Shown here one piece after another: positions 60,663 through 64,000 of a stretch of 64,000 nt of DNA. The stretch spans positions 1 to 64,000 of the forward strand of contig NZ_CALUAE010000032.1 of the NCBI RefSeq assembly GCF_943913955.1, read 5' to 3'. Position 1 is the first letter of the stretch. The number at the start of each line of letters is the position of its first letter. The position numbers were made by a program, and so were the translations under genes. The DNA comes from Mycolicibacterium bacteremicum (GTDB lineage Bacteria; Actinomycetota; Actinomycetes; Mycobacteriales; Mycobacteriaceae). The notes below the pieces were generated by a model that saw only the letters and a list, made by a program, of their open reading frames with translations, did not search any database and was not told where the DNA came from.

Positions 60663-61657
60663 CGACGATGGGTGATGTCGCCCGCATCGCGGGCGTCTCG
60701 GCCTCCACGGTCTCCCATGTGCTCAACGGCACACGTAATGTGAACGCCGCCACCAGATTACGGGTCGAAGCTGCCATCGAGGAGGTCGGCTACCGACGCA
60801 ACGGCGTCGCCCGGTCGCTCGCCGCGGGGCGGACGCATACCGTCGGGCTGTCGATCTCGGCGCTGACCAACCCGTACTTCGGCAGTCTGGTGCACGCGGT
60901 GGAGCGGGCGCTGTCCGATGCGGGATACGTCCTGATCGTGGGCGACTCCCACGATGCGGTGGCCTCCGAACAACGGGTCACCGGCTCACTGCTGGACCGC
61001 CAGGTCGACGGGATGATCGTGGCCCCGGCGGCGGGTTCGGAGCACAGCACCCTGCCCGAGATCACCCGGACCGGCACCCCGTTGGTGCTCATCGACCGCG
61101 GTGTCGATGTCGGATGCGACCGGGTGGTCCCGGAGAACTTCGCCTCGGCGAAGACGCTGACCGAGCATCTGCTGGACCTGGGTCACCGCCGGGTCGCCGT
61201 GGTGCGCGGCCTGGCCGGGATCACCTCCACCATCGAGCGCTTCGACGGGTACTGCGCGGCGCTGTCCGGGCGCGGGATCACCGTCGACCCGGCGCTCGTC
61301 ATCGACGGCGAATCCAGCACCGATGTCGCCGAGCGGCAGGTGCACGCCCTGATGTCGGGCGCCGACCGGCCGACCGCCCTGGTGTCGCTGAACAACGCGA
61401 TGACGATCGGAACGCTGAAAGCCGTTCGCGGGTTGGGTCTGTCGATACCCGGCGATGTCGCGTTCTGCTGCTACGACGATTTCGAGTGGTCGGATCTGTT
61501 CGAGCCCAGGCTCACCGCGGCGGCCCAAGACGTCGAGACGATCGGGGTGAAGGCGGTCGAGCTGCTGCTGCGCCGCATCCACGGAGACGATCACGCGGCC
61601 CAGCACATCCGCGTGCCGACCACGTTCCACCACCGCAATTCGTGTGGATGCAGCTGA
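60659..61657 (+). CDS. LacI-family repressor of the sugar importer operon
   Basis: A 332-aa regulator: helix-turn-helix TMGDVARIAGVSASTVSHVLNGTRNVNAATRLRVEAAIEEVGY and a ligand domain similar to RbsR-type proteins (VGLSISALTNPYFGSLVHAVERAL). Last gene of the frc-like operon, likely acting at the palindrome at 56269 and released by the imported sugar. Confidence 0.92.
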   Translation: MTTMGDVARIAGVSASTVSHVLNGTRNVNAATRLRVEAAIEEVGYRRNGVARSLAAGRTHTVGLSISALTNPYFGSLVHAVERALSDAGYVLIVGDSHDAVASEQRVTGSLLDRQVDGMIVAPAAGSEHSTLPEITRTGTPLVLIDRGVDVGCDRVVPENFASAKTLTEHLLDLGHRRVAVVRGLAGITSTIERFDGYCAALSGRGITVDPALVIDGESSTDVAERQVHALMSGADRPTALVSLNNAMTIGTLKAVRGLGLSIPGDVAFCCYDDFEWSDLFEPRLTAAAQDVETIGVKAVELLLRRIHGDDHAAQHIRVPTTFHHRNSCGCS

Positions 61658-61783
61658 CGAACATCGGGTAGTCGCAGTCCACTTCACGATCGGGCCGGGC
61701 CGGCGGGTTCGCAGGCCGCGATGATCATCGTGCAGAGCCTGCTGGCCGACGAGTTCGGTCTGCCGTATCCGCCCACGTGATCC

Positions 61784-62950
61784 TCACGGCCGCAGGGCGA
61801 CCCGGATGCAGCCGTCGTCCTTGTTCTTGAACATCTCGTAGGCGCGCACACCGTCCTCCAACGGCAGGTCGTGGGTGATCAGCACCGACGGATCCAGATC
61901 GCCCTGCGCGACGTAGTCGAAGAACTGTGGGATGTAGCGCTGCCCGTGCTGCTGGGCCGATCGCAGCGTCAGGCCCTTGTTGGTGAGCACCCCCATCGGG
62001 AACTTGTCGGTCAGGCCGTAGACGCCGAGCACCGCGACCACCCCGCCCTTGCGGCAGGCCAGGATCGCCTCGCGGAGGCTGGCGGCCCGGTCGGTCTCCA
62101 TGCGCAGCAACTGCTTGGTGCGGTCGTAGACCTCTTGCAGGCCGGTGCTGTGGCCCTCCATGCCGACCGCGTCGATCACCGCGTCCGGACCCCGGCCACC
62201 GGTGACCTCGCGCAGCACCTCCTGCACGCTGTCGACGGTGCCGTAATCGATCGTCTCGGCCCCGAAATCGGCGGCCAGCGACAATCTTTCGGGTATCCGG
62301 TCGATCACGATGGCCCGCCCGGCCCCGCGCAGCAGCGCGCTGCGGGCCGCCATCAGGCCGACGGCGCCGGCTCCCCATACCGCGATGGTGTCACCGGGGG
62401 TGATGTCGCAGAAGTCGGCGCCCATGTATCCGGTGGGTACCGCGTCGGACATGAACAGCGCCTGCTCGTCGGTGACGAAATCGGGGACGACGAAACAGTT
62501 GGCGTCTGCGAACGGCACCCGGATGTACTGCGCGTGTGACCCGGCATAGCCACCGAAGGGGTGGGTGTAGCCGTAGATGCCGCCGGTCGGTGAGCCCAGG
62601 ATCGGCTGTTGCAGTTCGGCATTCGGGTTGGTGGTGTCGCACAGTGAGTATTGGTCATGGTCGCAGTACCAGCAGCTGTTGCAACCGATGAAGGACGGGA
62701 CGACCACCCGGTCACCGACCTTGGTGCCGGTCACCGCCCGCCCGACCTCCACGACCTCGCCCATGAATTCGTGCCCGAAGACGTCGCCCTCGCGCATCCC
62801 GGGCAGATAGCCGTCGATGAAATGCAGGTCCGACCCGCACGTCGTGGTCAGGCGCACCGCGACGATGACATCGTTGGGGTTGATCAGCTCAGGATCGTCG
62901 ACCGTCTCGACGGACAGATCGTTGAAGCCGTTCCATACCAGTGCTCGCAT
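61784..62950 (-). CDS. Zinc-dependent MDR alcohol/formaldehyde dehydrogenase
   Basis: A 388-aa zinc dehydrogenase. Catalytic zinc motif TCGSDLHF and GHEFMGEV; structural zinc cysteines in CNSCWYCDHDQYSLC; nucleotide fold IAVWGAGAVGLMAAR. It resembles glutathione-independent formaldehyde dehydrogenase-type enzymes of mycobacteria. It is 14 nt downstream of the SRPBCC gene in one minus-strand operon. Confidence 0.92.
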   Translation of the reverse strand: MRALVWNGFNDLSVETVDDPELINPNDVIVAVRLTTTCGSDLHFIDGYLPGMREGDVFGHEFMGEVVEVGRAVTGTKVGDRVVVPSFIGCNSCWYCDHDQYSLCDTTNPNAELQQPILGSPTGGIYGYTHPFGGYAGSHAQYIRVPFADANCFVVPDFVTDEQALFMSDAVPTGYMGADFCDITPGDTIAVWGAGAVGLMAARSALLRGAGRAIVIDRIPERLSLAADFGAETIDYGTVDSVQEVLREVTGGRGPDAVIDAVGMEGHSTGLQEVYDRTKQLLRMETDRAASLREAILACRKGGVVAVLGVYGLTDKFPMGVLTNKGLTLRSAQQHGQRYIPQFFDYVAQGDLDPSVLITHDLPLEDGVRAYEMFKNKDDGCIRVALRP

Positions 62951-62963
62951 GACGGGTTCCTTC

Positions 62964-63473
62964 TCAGCGTGCGGAGTCGCGCGCGCTGGGGTTGCGCGCG
63001 ATGGTCGGGATCTCTCCGGTCTGCAGCAAGGCGCGGGTGCGGTAGAGCGCCTTGTACAGCAGCGGCCCGGTCAGCAGACCGGGCGCCGGCGAGCTGATCC
63101 GCCCGATCACCTCGGTGCCCATGTCCTGCGGTGCCTCCCGCAGGGCGACGACGATCTCCAGGCTGCTGTCGGGTCTGACGTCGGTGTACTTCACCCCGGC
63201 GCCGTCGGTGCTGACGACGCATTCCCACGAGGGATCGTCGTCGGCGTCGCGGCCGGGGAAGGTCCAGCGCAGCCGGTCCGGGCCGATGCTCGCGACCTCG
63301 GCGATATCGCCGAAGATCCGCGACAGCGCGGCCGGGTCGGACAGCACGGCGACCACCGCATCGTGCGGCCGGCCGATCGTGACCGCCTGCACCGTGGGTT
63401 CGTGACCGGCCGACCCGGCCACCTTCTCGACCAGCTGCCGAGCCTGTTCCTTCGCGCTCTCGAGCAGTGCCAT
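62964..63473 (-). CDS. SRPBCC-fold (polyketide cyclase/dehydrase-like) protein
   Basis: A 169-aa protein with a START-like fold: VQAVTIGRPHDAVVAVLSDPAALSRIFGDIAEVASIGPDRLRWTF and later SLEIVVALREAPQDMGTEV. ATG 63473 has AAGGAG upstream; the open frame continues to 63911 without support. Ligand unknown; co-transcribed with the zinc dehydrogenase, a pairing consistent with handling a hydrophobic aldehyde or alcohol. Confidence 0.85.
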   Translation of the reverse strand: MALLESAKEQARQLVEKVAGSAGHEPTVQAVTIGRPHDAVVAVLSDPAALSRIFGDIAEVASIGPDRLRWTFPGRDADDDPSWECVVSTDGAGVKYTDVRPDSSLEIVVALREAPQDMGTEVIGRISSPAPGLLTGPLLYKALYRTRALLQTGEIPTIARNPSARDSAR

Positions 63474-63651
63474 GACGCTCCTTCGGTGGGGATGCCGCGG
63501 GCTACCCGAGGGGCCGCGCACCGAAACGGTCGGATCCCGACCGGGTGACCTCGCCGGGTGGACATCCCAGACGTCAGTTCGTAGCCTGTCCCGGGACGTA
63601 GACAGCTGGGCCAGGACCGGTCCGTGCAACGTAAGGACCGTGACAATCCGT

Positions 63652-64000
63652 ATGACCCGGGTGCGCCAGACAGTGCGGCGAACGGTGTCCGGAACGGCGG
63701 CCGCAGCGTTGGTGCTGGCGGTGTCGATGGGCGTCGTGAGCGCCGACCCCGCAGCCGATGCGCTGGCCAAACTCGAAGAACTGTCCAGCCAGGCGCTGCA
63801 GAGCCGGGAGGCCGTCACGGCCGCGCAGCGCGCCGTCGACGCCCGATTGGCCGAGCAGACCGCCGCCGACGCCCGGCAACGCGCCGACGCCGAGGTGCTG
63901 GCCGCGGCCAACGCCCAGCTCGCGCCGTTCCAGGCCGCCGCCGACCGGGTCGCCGCGATGACCTACATGAGCGGACGCACCGGCCAGCTGCAATCGGTGC
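63652..64000 (+). CDS. RipC-like peptidoglycan hydrolase, N-terminal part (runs off the window)
   Basis: An open frame reaches the window edge. It encodes a signal peptide (RTVSGTAAAALVLAVSMGVVSA), then DPAADALAKLEELSSQALQSREAV and an Ala/Gln-rich coiled coil ending in YMSGRTGQLQSV. This closely parallels the start of the RipC-like gene at 28270 (DPAADALARMNELS; YMAGSTGTL). ATG 63652 is used; GTG 63640 is closer to AAGGA. The NlpC/P60 domain would lie beyond the edge. Confidence 0.8.
   Translation, partial: MTRVRQTVRRTVSGTAAAALVLAVSMGVVSADPAADALAKLEELSSQALQSREAVTAAQRAVDARLAEQTAADARQRADAEVLAAANAQLAPFQAAADRVAAMTYMSGRTGQLQSV

Overview
The window is high-GC actinobacterial DNA with the gene content of a Mycobacterium or Mycolicibacterium. 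The evidence is close resemblance of many products to known M. tuberculosis families (RipA, RipC, LdtMt2, CtaD, CtaE, Rv0102-type CopD-CtaG, ResB, BlaI/BlaR, Nei2, LppW-like, MymA-like), GTG/TTG starts and dense 4-nt overlaps. It divides into an accessory left part (1 to about 37.9 kb) and a chromosome-like right part (about 38 to 64 kb).

1-5.3 kb is mobile and damaged DNA. An IS21-family element (istA-istB, 24-bp terminal repeat units) has cut off the start of an IS110-family transposase on its left and the start of a HerA/DUF87-type ATPase gene on its right. No target duplication is visible, so flanking DNA has probably been deleted.

5.4-32.7 kb is the most striking part. About 20 genes lie under repeated dyad operators of the BlaI/MecI/CopY kind. 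Two BlaI-type repressors and one BlaR-like M56 membrane protease are encoded among them. Two related operator designs occur: TACTGAG-N3-CTCAGTA and CTACGTA-N5-TACGTAG. The controlled genes fall into (a) respiration and copper: CtaD, CtaE, two CtaG proteins (one fused to CopD), CopC, ResB and a TlpA thioredoxin; (b) cell-wall remodelling that tolerates beta-lactams: two L,D-transpeptidases, two NlpC/P60 hydrolases, a class-A-like serine hydrolase and an M23 peptidase; and (c) two DsbA-like proteins. Two heavy-metal P-type ATPases (one with a CadC-like repressor and an apolipoprotein N-acyltransferase, one coupled to a nucleotide cyclase) sit inside the block under their own ArsR-type signals. 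My reading is an inducible envelope-stress and alternative-oxidase island.

33.4-38 kb is a junction. A cassette of three tightly overlapping unknown genes (first product with SEC-C and HNH-like zinc motifs), a ribbon-helix-helix-like gene and a PPOX gene are bounded by a 21-bp inverted repeat matching at 20 of 21 positions, with a 12-bp direct repeat further out. This looks like a degenerate or non-autonomous mobile unit.

38-64 kb is ordinary accessory metabolism: LacI-controlled APC permease and flavin monooxygenase, MFS exporter, TetR with DUF1348 protein, Nei2 glycosylase, GlxA-type regulator, quinone oxidoreductase, small secreted proteins, a GH5-like protein, a MymA-like cluster (hydrolase, SDR, diiron protein, Baeyer-Villiger monooxygenase, MerR), an Frc-type sugar importer with two kinases and LacI regulator, a zinc alcohol dehydrogenase with an SRPBCC protein, and the first part of a RipC-like gene running off the right edge.
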